From the NCBI GenBank assembly GCA_938003515.1, contig CALKYL010000099.1, forward strand, positions 1 to 9,630: a stretch of DNA of 9,630 bases, written 5' to 3'. Made by a program: the position numbers and the translations under genes. Below the pieces are notes generated by a model, which worked only from the letters and a program-made list of their open reading frames with translations, was not told the DNA's origin and did not search any database. This document shows, in pieces, positions 1-5,472 of the stretch (the first letter of the stretch is position 1; each line of letters begins with the position of its first letter). Source of the stretch: an uncultured bacterium (lineage in GTDB: Bacteria; Planctomycetota; UBA1135; UBA2386).

Positions 1-91
1 GGTCCGCGCCGCCGGCCGAAGCGCTGCGCGCGCCGGCGACGGAGGCGACGTCGATCTCGACGGCGACCGGTGCGTTGGCGGAGTCGGGCAC
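1..91 (-). CDS. possible 5' end of a divergent gene (partial, hypothetical)
   Basis: On the minus strand a GTG at 91-89 opens a frame with no stop to the window edge, about 30 codons that nearly all end in G or C. The residues begin MPDSANAPVAVEIDV and match no family I recognise. A GATAGT hexamer on the minus strand (101-96) lies just upstream, back to back with the promoter of the plus-strand FHA gene. Two plus-strand frames are also open here, so base composition does not decide. The stretch could equally be intergenic or belong to an unseen upstream gene. Confidence 0.25.
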   Translation of the reverse strand, partial: MPDSANAPVAVEIDVASVAGARSASAGGAD

Positions 92-103
92 GCGGACTAT
101 CGT
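75..103 (+). promoter_or_regulatory. sigma70-like promoter of the FHA-protease gene
   Basis: TTGGCG (75-80) and TATCGT (98-103) are separated by exactly 17 bases, each matching the sigma70 consensus at four of six positions. The ATG at 110 is only six bases after the -10 box, so transcription would begin at or next to the start codon and give a leaderless message. No Shine-Dalgarno sequence is present, which agrees. This is the best promoter in the window, but it is a by-eye match in GC-rich DNA. Confidence 0.45.
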
Positions 104-109
104 GCGGCG

Positions 110-1498
110 ATGCGCGCCCAATTGCTGCACCTGTCCGGGCCGATGCGCGGCCGCACGGTCACGTATCCGGAGCGGGTCGTGCGCATCGGCAGCGCGGCGG
201 GCTGCGAGGCGCGGCTGCTCGCGGCCGGCGTCGCCGAGCGCCACGCGCAGATCGAGTGGGTCGAGGCCGAGTGCCAGTTCCACCTGCGCGCCGTCGACGG
301 GCCGGTGTTCGTCAACGGCACCGAGGTCGAGGAGGTCATCCTCAAGGACGACGACCAGCTCAAGTTCGGCGCGGGCGGGCCGATGGCGCGCTTCCGCACC
401 TACGTCCCGATCGGCGCCGTCTGCAAGCCCGTGCGCCGCATGCTCGCGGACGCCGCGGACGTCGCGCGGCACAGCGGCGGCGCCACGGCCACCCGGATGC
501 TGACGACCGACCTGCTGACGCAGGCGACGCCCTCGCTCAAGGTCGGTTTCCCGCTGCTGGTCGTCGCCGCTGCGTTCCTGGTCGGCTGGATCGGGGGCTG
601 GCTCGGCAGCCTGCCGAGCGAGGAGGACCGGCGCCGCACGGCCGACCTCGTCACCAAGGCCGAGCTCGAGGAACTGCAGCGCCTGCAGGCGGAGCAGAAG
701 GCCGCGCTCGAGCGCATGGCCCAGGCCAACGCCGTCATCCGGCGGATCCAGACCGAGTGGACCCGCGGCGTCTGCCTGATCCACGGCATCTACCGCGTGC
801 GCCTGCCGGACGGTGAGTGGCTGTCGGTGCAGCCCGACGAGCCGGTCGAATGGGAGTACACCGGCTCGGGCTTCCTCGCGACGCCGGCCGGCCACGTGGT
901 CACCAACCGCCACGTGCTGCTGCCGTGGCTCGAGGAGACCCGGCTGCAGCCGCTGATCGACGGCGGGGCGGTGCCGGAGTTCGTGCACCTGACGGTGACG
1001 TTCCCGGGCAAGGGGCCGTTCGAGCTGCCGCGGGAGACGATCGTGCGGCGCGACGACGAGCTCGACGTCGCCGTGGCCAAGCTGCCCGAGGACGTCGTCG
1101 CCGGCATCCCCGTCCTGCCGCTGCGCGCCGAGGGCCGCACCAGCGACGACCAGCGCGCGATCGTCGTCGGCTATCCGACCGGGCTCGCCGCCCTGCTCGC
1201 CCGCGCCAACCCGGACACGATCGAGGCGCTGCGGCAGAACGCGGCGTCGATGACCGACGCGATCGCCCAGCTCGCCGCCGCAGGCCAGATCGACCCGGTC
1301 ATCACGCAGGGCATCGTCAGCAACGTCGAGGAGCACGTCATCGCCTACGACGCGTCGACGACCCACGGCGGCTCGGGCGGGCCGGTGTTCGGCGGCTCGG
1401 GCGAGGTCATCGCCGTCAACTTCGCGATCCAGCGCCAGTTCGCGGGCAACAACCTCGGCGTGCCGATCCGCTACGCCAGGGAGCTGCTGCCGGAATAG
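110..1498 (+). CDS. FHA domain / transmembrane / trypsin-like serine protease fusion
   Basis: A 462-residue membrane protein joining a phosphopeptide-binding FHA domain to a serine protease domain. Residues 1-100 look like FHA: the RIGS strand at 25-28, the ERHA turn at 42-45 in place of the usual S-x-x-H, and VNG at 68-70. A hydrophobic helix spans about 145-163 and a charged coiled coil about 172-215. Residues 220-462 are a chymotrypsin/DegP-fold protease with the full triad: His268 in TNRHV, Asp319 in DELDVAVAK and Ser422 in GGSGGPVF. No PDZ domain follows. There is no N-terminal signal, so the likely topology is FHA in the cytoplasm and protease in the periplasm, which would let a phosphothreonine signal be coupled to an envelope protease. 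That coupling is inference. An insertion at about 358-395, between the Asp and Ser motifs, is longer than in compact proteases. The start at 110 is fixed by the promoter and the onset of the FHA strand. Confidence 0.88.
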   Translation: MRAQLLHLSGPMRGRTVTYPERVVRIGSAAGCEARLLAAGVAERHAQIEWVEAECQFHLRAVDGPVFVNGTEVEEVILKDDDQLKFGAGGPMARFRTYVPIGAVCKPVRRMLADAADVARHSGGATATRMLTTDLLTQATPSLKVGFPLLVVAAAFLVGWIGGWLGSLPSEEDRRRTADLVTKAELEELQRLQAEQKAALERMAQANAVIRRIQTEWTRGVCLIHGIYRVRLPDGEWLSVQPDEPVEWEYTGSGFLATPAGHVVTNRHVLLPWLEETRLQPLIDGGAVPEFVHLTVTFPGKGPFELPRETIVRRDDELDVAVAKLPEDVVAGIPVLPLRAEGRTSDDQRAIVVGYPTGLAALLARANPDTIEALRQNAASMTDAIAQLAAAGQIDPVITQGIVSNVEEHVIAYDASTTHGGSGGPVFGGSGEVIAVNFAIQRQFAGNNLGVPIRYARELLPE

Positions 1499-1524
1499 CG
1501 GCGGCCCCGAAAATCCGCTGCCGC

Positions 1525-1536
1525 TCCGGCGCCGGA
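1525..1536. repeat. 12-bp perfect palindrome between two genes
   Basis: TCCGGCGCCGGA lies 27 bases after the stop codon of the protease gene and 61 bases before the ATPase start. It could be an operator half-site pair or a compact hairpin ending the upstream transcript, but no T-tract follows. Palindromes of this size arise easily in such GC-rich DNA. Confidence 0.2.
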
Positions 1537-1597
1537 TCTGCGAGACTTCCGGGTGCGCGGGGTCAGCCGCGCGGCCCGCGGGGGGCCTCTTGCAATC

Positions 1598-2545
1598 ATG
1601 GACCGGGCGGTCGAGGGCCAGCGCGCGAACACACGCGGCGCCAGTTCACCTGGTGGGCTCGGACCCCGCGGCAAGGGGCTGTTCGGCCGCCTGCTCGAAG
1701 GGCTGCGCACGCCGCCCGCGCCGCGCAAGGAGGCGGTGTCGCTGGCGATCGCGAGCGGCAAGGGCGGCACCGGCAAGTCGTTCCTCGCGACGTCGCTCGC
1801 GGTGCTGCTGCACAAGGCCGGCCGCCGCACCGTGCTCGTCGACTGCGACTTCGGCCTCGCGTGCGACCACCTGCTGCTCGGCGTCAAGCCGACCCTGACG
1901 CTGCAGCAGCTCCTGGCGGGGCAGTGCACGCTCGAGCAGGTGCTGATGCAGTCGCCGTGCGGGCCGCGGCTGTTGCCCGGGGCGTCCGGCGTGCGGCGCA
2001 TGGCGAACCCGACCGACAAGGACCTGATCGCGTTCTCGAAGGAGCTCGCGGCGCTCGCGCAGCGGGAGGACGCGCTGCTGCTCGACCTCGGCGCCGGCAT
2101 CGCGCCGGCGACGGTCCTGACGATGCTCGGCGCGGACTGGATCGTGCTCGTCACGCAGCCGGAGATCGCGGCGCTCGTCGACGCCTACGCGGTCATCAAG
2201 TGCATCGCGCAGGTGCACAAGGAGGCGCGCTTCCTGATCGTCGTCAACCGCGTCAACCAGCCGGGCCGCGGCGAGCTGGCGTTCCAGCGGCTGACCGAGG
2301 TCGCCAGGCAGAACGTCGGCGTCGAGCTGCACTACCTCGGCGAGATCCCCGACGACGACTCCGTCATGCAGCACCGGCTCGGCCAGCTGCCCCTGGTGGT
2401 CACCGAGCCCGACGCGCCGACGTCGATGGCCGTGCGCGCGCTGGCGTCGCGCCTCGAGCAGATCTGCGGGCCGCTCGAACCGCGGACCGTGCGCGGCGAC
2501 GAGGGCATCGACGCGCGCTTCCGCCAGCACCGCCTGTTCCTGTAG
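1598..2545 (+). CDS. MinD/FlhG-like ParA-superfamily ATPase
   Basis: A 315-residue P-loop ATPase of the MinD/ParA superfamily, closest in pattern to FlhG/FleN (YlxH). The deviant Walker A is SGKGGTGKS at 53-61 with the signature lysine Lys55, the switch I motif is DCD at 82-84, and Walker B is LLLD ending at Asp163 followed by the GAGI typical of FlhG. TQPE..ALVDAYAVIK at about 186-201 is the FlhG-type switch region. Known family roles are ATP-dependent dimerisation on membranes to place flagella, division sites or other polar structures. About 48 residues precede the core; GLFGRLLEGLR at 27-37 could be an amphipathic helix, but the DQA motif by which FlhG activates FlhF is not visible. The tail RFRQHRLFL is basic and hydrophobic, resembling a MinD membrane-targeting helix. 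No flagellar or min gene is nearby, so the cargo is unknown. ATG 1598 was preferred over GTG 1553 because residues between them are low-complexity Arg/Gly/Ala. Confidence 0.87.
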   Translation: MDRAVEGQRANTRGASSPGGLGPRGKGLFGRLLEGLRTPPAPRKEAVSLAIASGKGGTGKSFLATSLAVLLHKAGRRTVLVDCDFGLACDHLLLGVKPTLTLQQLLAGQCTLEQVLMQSPCGPRLLPGASGVRRMANPTDKDLIAFSKELAALAQREDALLLDLGAGIAPATVLTMLGADWIVLVTQPEIAALVDAYAVIKCIAQVHKEARFLIVVNRVNQPGRGELAFQRLTEVARQNVGVELHYLGEIPDDDSVMQHRLGQLPLVVTEPDAPTSMAVRALASRLEQICGPLEPRTVRGDEGIDARFRQHRLFL

Positions 2546-2550
2546 CGGGC

Positions 2551-2573
2551 CTGCGGCCGCGCGCGCGCCGCGG
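2551..2573. terminator. GC hairpin between convergent genes
   Basis: The 28-base gap between two convergent stop codons holds an inverted repeat: GCGGC (2553-2557) pairs with GCCGC (2567-2571), extended by a wobble and a C-G pair to 2551-2573, around a nine-base CG loop. Its position suits a shared bidirectional terminator. There is no T-tract, so Rho-independent action is uncertain. Confidence 0.35.
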
Positions 2574-3026
2574 TCACTCGGTGCGGCGGCGCTTCTTGAA
2601 GCGGTCGTGCCCCTCCTTCTTCAGCTGGCCGAGGCTCGCGGCGACCGTCTTCGCCTTCGCCCAGTCCTGCTGCAGCAGCGCGTCCTCGAGGTCGAGCAGG
2701 CGGCGCATCGTGTCGTTGACCATCAGCCGGTAGGCGACGACGAACGCCGCGCGCTCGGCCTCGGGCTGCTGCCCGGTCGTGCGCGGCGCGTGCTGCTTCG
2801 CGGCCTGCAGCGCCTGCTGCGCGGCCGCGACCTGCGCGAGCGGCGGCTCGCCCGCCGGCTCCTCGAGAAACGCCTCGATCGCTTCGAGCGCCTCGTCGAG
2901 CTTCTCCATCTCGACCTTGATGGGGGGCTTCGCGCGGCCCGTCGCCTCGCCGTCGTCCTGGGCGACGAGCGGGCACGACACGGCGGTCAGGGCGGCGAAC
3001 GACAACAGCAGCAGCGGGTTCTTCAT
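2574..3026 (-). CDS. exported cytochrome b562-like four-helix heme protein
   Basis: A 150-residue exported protein. MKNPLLLLSFAALTAVSCP is a signal peptide; Cys18 in AVSC could be a lipidation site, or cleavage may fall after VA at 21-22. The mature part is all-helical and aligns by eye with E. coli cytochrome b562. The first helix carries VEMEKLDEAL with Met40, at the place of axial ligand Met7. The last helix carries EGHDRFKKR with His140, at the place of ligand His102. The ligand spacing is 100 residues against 95 in E. coli, explained by a Pro/Gly-rich loop EEPAGEPP. No CxxCH is present, so any heme would be non-covalent b-type. Members are periplasmic electron carriers or heme-fold proteins of unclear role. 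The gene diverges from the selenoprotein candidate, which suggests shared regulation or redox partnership (inference). ATG 3026 was chosen because the signal peptide begins there; the longer open frame upstream is Arg/Gly-rich noise. Confidence 0.75.
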   Translation of the reverse strand: MKNPLLLLSFAALTAVSCPLVAQDDGEATGRAKPPIKVEMEKLDEALEAIEAFLEEPAGEPPLAQVAAAQQALQAAKQHAPRTTGQQPEAERAAFVVAYRLMVNDTMRRLLDLEDALLQQDWAKAKTVAASLGQLKKEGHDRFKKRRRTE

Positions 3027-3053
3027 CGGAGTCTCGGGGGGCGACGGCACGGC

Positions 3054-3059
3054 ACGATA
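3054..3059 (-). promoter_or_regulatory. -10 element of the cytochrome b562-like gene
   Basis: Read on the minus strand, TATCGT lies within GCTATCGTGCCG, nearly the same string as the promoter of the FHA-protease gene. It is 27 bases upstream of ATG 3026, leaving a leader of about 20 bases. No convincing -35 hexamer is seen at the usual spacing. Confidence 0.35.
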
Positions 3060-3097
3060 GCGCCGGGCCCGCCGGATGCCGCCGGGTCGCCGCCCGC

Positions 3098-3103
3098 TAT
3101 GCT
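3098..3103 (+). promoter_or_regulatory. -10 element of the selenoprotein gene
   Basis: TATGCT is preceded by GC and followed eight bases later by ATG 3112, so the transcript would be leaderless or nearly so. With the opposite -10 box at 3054-3059 it makes the 85-bp gap a compact divergent promoter region. The -35 region is not recognisable. Confidence 0.35.
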
Positions 3104-3111
3104 CGGCCGCC

Positions 3112-4317
3112 ATGCTGACCCTGTCGCTCACCTGTCTGCTGGCCGCGCCGCAGGGCCCCGAAGCCCCCGTGCCCGACGCCGGCAACCTCCGGCAGTGGCT
3201 GACCTGCGTGCGCCCCGCGGCGCACGAGGAGCTCTATCGCGAGGTCGGCTGGCGCAACGCGCTGTGGCCCGCGGTGCTCGAGGCGCGCCGCCTCGGCCGG
3301 CCGATCCTGCTGTGGACGATGAACGGCCACCCGCTCGGCTGCACTTGAAACAACGGCGTGCGGGGCCGGCAGTTGGTCTGGTCCGACGAGCGGGTGCGGG
3401 AGCTGAGCCGTGAGTTCGTCACGGTCGCCGACGAGGCCTACATGCTCTACCCGGAGCACGAGGCCCATCTGCGACGCGTCGCCGACCGACCTCAGCACCG
3501 CTTCTTCCGGCGCTACGGCGAGGCGATGCCCGAGGGCGACTGGCACCACCCGGGCACCAAGCAGGGGCTGTACATGATCGGGCCCGACGCCGAATACCTC
3601 GAGGGTCGCTTCGCCGCGTCGGGCTTCCCCGACGACGTCGTCGAGCGGCTCGAGCGTGCCCTCGCCAGGTGGGACGAGCTGCGCGCGCAGAAGGGCTACG
3701 CCAACGAGCCGGTGCCGGCGGTCGCGTCGACGCTGCCTCCCGAGCTGGAGCGCGCGCCGTTCGTCCTTCGTGTGCACTCCCGCGATCTGCCGCGCGACGG
3801 CGGGACGCGGTGCGTGCGCTTCGACGTCGAGACCTACGGCAAAGCGTCGTGGCGCGCGTTCACCGACTGGGCGTGGAACGAGAACTGGCTCGCGGTCGCC
3901 GACGGCGGCGCGTTCGTGCCGGCCGGGGAAGGGGAGCAGGCGGTCGAAGACGCCGTGGTGCAGCGCATCGCCACGCAGGTGCTGATCGACAACGTGCGCG
4001 GGCAGGCCGGCACCTGGCCGACGGACGCGGTGCGCTCCGCGAACATGACGATGCGACGCGGCGCGACCGCGGACGGCGTGACCGCGATCGTCTACCGCGG
4101 CGAGGTCGACCTCGACGACGGAGAGCGCACGATGCGGCTGCGCCTGTACGGCGAGGGCTCCTGCGACGCCGCGGGGCGGCTGCGTGCGTTCGAGCTCGTC
4201 GCTCTCGGCGTGCGCACGGGCGCGCACCGGTTCAACGGTCGCCGGGACGATCCGGGTCCGGCGCCGATCGGCTTCGCGCTGACGCGCTGGACGCCGCCCG
4301 AGGCGTCTACTCGCTGA
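3112..4317 (+). CDS. predicted selenoprotein: thioredoxin-like exported protein with Cys-x-Sec
   Basis: Read through one in-frame TGA (3346-3348), this is a 401-residue protein with selenocysteine at residue 79. Residues 1-12 are a short hydrophobic leader, so export is likely. From about residue 60 the pattern is thioredoxin-like: RPILLWTMNG (strand), then GCTU with Cys77 and Sec79, then NNGVRGRQLVWSDERVREL (helix), REFVTVADE (strand), and later QGLYMIGPDAEYLEGRF, which resembles the final Trx strand pair. Residues from about 195 onward form a second domain I do not recognise. The frame, codon bias and fold continue unbroken on both sides of the TGA, whereas neither half makes sense alone: the first stops at the active site, and the second would start at GTG 3358 in mid-fold. 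The likely role is a periplasmic thiol/selenol oxidoreductase. Alternatives are a Cys or Trp codon mutated to a stop (pseudogene) or a sequencing error. No selA, selB or selC lies in the window, so recoding capacity is unproven. Confidence 0.7.
3346..3348 (+). other. candidate selenocysteine codon (in-frame TGA, residue 79)
   Basis: The TGA falls immediately after GGC TGC ACT (Gly-Cys-Thr) and before AAC AAC GGC, at the redox-active turn of a thioredoxin-like fold. That is the usual site for Sec replacing Cys. TGA is used as an ordinary terminator for the b562-like, ferredoxin and methyltransferase genes here, so wholesale reassignment to Trp is unlikely. Confidence 0.65.
3357..3388 (+). promoter_or_regulatory. 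bacterial SECIS-like hairpin after the TGA
   Basis: RNA pairing by eye: C3367-G3380, C3366-G3381, G3365-U3382, G3364-C3383 and G3363-C3384, then C3361-G3385 past one bulged G, then U3359-A3386, G3358-C3387 and C3357-G3388 past another. The 12-base apical loop (3368-3379) begins with GG, 20 bases after the TGA. Known bacterial SECIS elements are stem-loops within the coding region just after UGA, with a G in the first two loop positions and a similar distance. GC-rich coding DNA folds readily, so this is supportive only. Confidence 0.5.
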
Positions 4318-5221
4318 CGCGGTCGCGGCCGGCCGACTTGGCGCGGTAGAGCGCCTCGTCGGCGGCGCGCGTCAGCGCCCCGGGCGTGGCGCCGTGCTCG
4401 GGATAGCACGCGACGCCGATCGAGATCGTCGGCGTCACGGTGGCGTTGTCGTGCGTGATCGGTTCGTCGCCGACCGCGCGGCGCAGCCGCTCGCCGAGCT
4501 CGAGCGCCTGCTCGCGGTCGAGGCGCGGCACGAACGCCGAGTACTCGTCGCCGCCGAAGCGGCTGCAGACGCCGCCGGCCGCCTGCACGATGCCGCCGAG
4601 CCGCCGGCCGACCGTCGCGATCACGTGTGCGCCGACCTGGTGGCCGTGCGTGTCGTTGATGCGCTTGAGTCCGTCCATGTCCATCATGAACGTCGCCAGC
4701 GGCCGTTGCGCGAACGCGCAGCTCGCGAGGGTCTCGGCGAACCGGTGCTGGAACACGCGCACGACCGGCAGCCCGGTCAGGTCGTCGACGTTCATCAGCC
4801 GGTCGACCTGCTGCACGAACTCCTCTTCGAGCTCGTCGTGGTAGGTGAACTTGAGCACCGTCTCGCCGACGACGATGCGGTCGCCGTCGCGCAGGGCCAG
4901 CGTCGACACCGGCTGGCCGGCGACGTGCGTGCCGTTGGTCGACGACAGGTCGACGACCTGCCACGACTGCGGGTCGGCGCCGCGTTCGAACCGGCAGTGC
5001 ACGCTCGAGATGCGCGGGTCGCCCGGCACGACCAGGTTGGCGCGGTCGGCGCGGCGGCCGAGCACGAGGCCGCTCTCGTTGAGCAGGTAGCGGCGGCCGA
5101 CCTGGTCGCCGCGCAGCACGAGGAGCACCGGCAGCCGCTGCTGGCCGTGCTCGCTCAGCTGCCGGCTCGGCAGCGCGTGCATCGTGTGGTGGAGCTCGGT
5201 GATGCCGTCGTCGTCGACCAT
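4307..5221 (-). CDS. FHA-GGDEF diguanylate cyclase
   Basis: A 304-residue soluble cytoplasmic protein. Residues 30-128 form an FHA domain with GRR at 55-57, ISSVH at 71-75 and STNGT at 94-98, the phosphothreonine-contacting set. A short helical linker (128-145) leads to a GGDEF domain: DDLTGLP at 146-152, metal-site aspartates Asp181 and Asp183 in MDMDGLKRIND, the active-site loop GGDEY at 223-227, and a late SIGVA strand. The domain looks intact, so synthesis of c-di-GMP from two GTP is expected. The RxxD inhibitory site that would sit just before GGDEY is absent (AGGV there), so product inhibition through an I-site is unlikely. The FHA domain suggests control by a Ser/Thr kinase. The start ATG 5221 follows a TATCTT box; the open frame extends upstream but is repeat-derived. 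The last 11 bases overlap the convergent selenoprotein gene. Confidence 0.92.
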   Translation of the reverse strand: MVDDDGITELHHTMHALPSRQLSEHGQQRLPVLLVLRGDQVGRRYLLNESGLVLGRRADRANLVVPGDPRISSVHCRFERGADPQSWQVVDLSSTNGTHVAGQPVSTLALRDGDRIVVGETVLKFTYHDELEEEFVQQVDRLMNVDDLTGLPVVRVFQHRFAETLASCAFAQRPLATFMMDMDGLKRINDTHGHQVGAHVIATVGRRLGGIVQAAGGVCSRFGGDEYSAFVPRLDREQALELGERLRRAVGDEPITHDNATVTPTISIGVACYPEHGATPGALTRAADEALYRAKSAGRDRVSE

Positions 5222-5237
5222 CGGGAGAGGGCGGCCA

Positions 5238-5243
5238 AAGATA
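5238..5243 (-). promoter_or_regulatory. -10 element of the FHA-GGDEF gene
   Basis: On the minus strand TATCTT stands 16 bases before ATG 5221 in otherwise GC-only sequence, leaving a leader of roughly ten bases. The bases in front of the ATG (CCGCCCTCTCCCG) contain no Shine-Dalgarno sequence. No good -35 hexamer is evident. Confidence 0.35.
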
Positions 5244-5330
5244 CCCCAGGGCCTGCACCGTGCGTCCCCGGTGCGGAGGCCGGCCCGTCGCGGGTTGCGG
5301 CGGCTGTGACCGAGCCGGGCGGCGGCGCCG

Positions 5331-5412
5331 GGATCCGGCCGGCGGGGGATCCGGCCGGCGGGGGCTTCGGGCGGCGGGGGATCTGGCCCGTCTGGATCCG
5401 GCCGGCGGGATC
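5331..5412. repeat. 16-bp tandem repeat in the symporter-cyclase spacer
   Basis: The unit GGATCCGGCCGGCGGG occurs perfectly at 5331-5346, 5347-5362 and 5394-5409. A copy with three mismatches lies at 5363-5378, a more decayed 15-base copy starts at 5379, and a truncated GGATC start follows at 5408. Each unit contains two palindromes, GGATCC and CCGGCCGG. A period of 16 is not a multiple of three and the array lies in the 251-bp gap between two minus-strand genes (5222-5472), so it is probably non-coding. Possible roles are transcription termination or read-through control downstream of the symporter, a protein-binding array, or simple slippage expansion. Confidence 0.75.
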
Positions 5413-5472
5413 GGTGCGCCGCGCCGGCATCGCGCCCCCGCGACGTGGCCCGACGCCGGGGCTGCGCGGGAG

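Noticed and set aside
1553..1597. GTG 1553 as start of the ATPase
   Set aside because: The added 15 residues are low-complexity and cover the likely leader; ATG 1598 is the better start.
817..2733. 638-codon plus-strand open frame
   Set aside because: It is Arg/Ala repeat-like and overlaps the clear protease and ATPase genes in other frames.
3346..3348. TGA reassigned to Trp throughout the genome
   Set aside because: TGA is a plausible normal stop for the b562-like, ferredoxin and methyltransferase genes, and other genes here use TGG freely.
3358..4317. Independent gene starting at GTG 3358, with a separate small gene 3112-3348
   Set aside because: Both lie in one frame separated only by a TGA; the supposed start is in the middle of a thioredoxin-like helix, has no promoter, and the first piece would end at the active site. 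Sec read-through explains both.
5331..5412. CRISPR array
   Set aside because: The units are contiguous 16-mers with no spacers and no cas genes are nearby.
5222..5472. Coding extension of the cyclase N-terminus or a small protein in the repeat spacer
   Set aside because: The frame is open but the residues are repeat-derived (Pro/Ala/Gly/Arg), and a -10 box lies between the repeat and ATG 5221.
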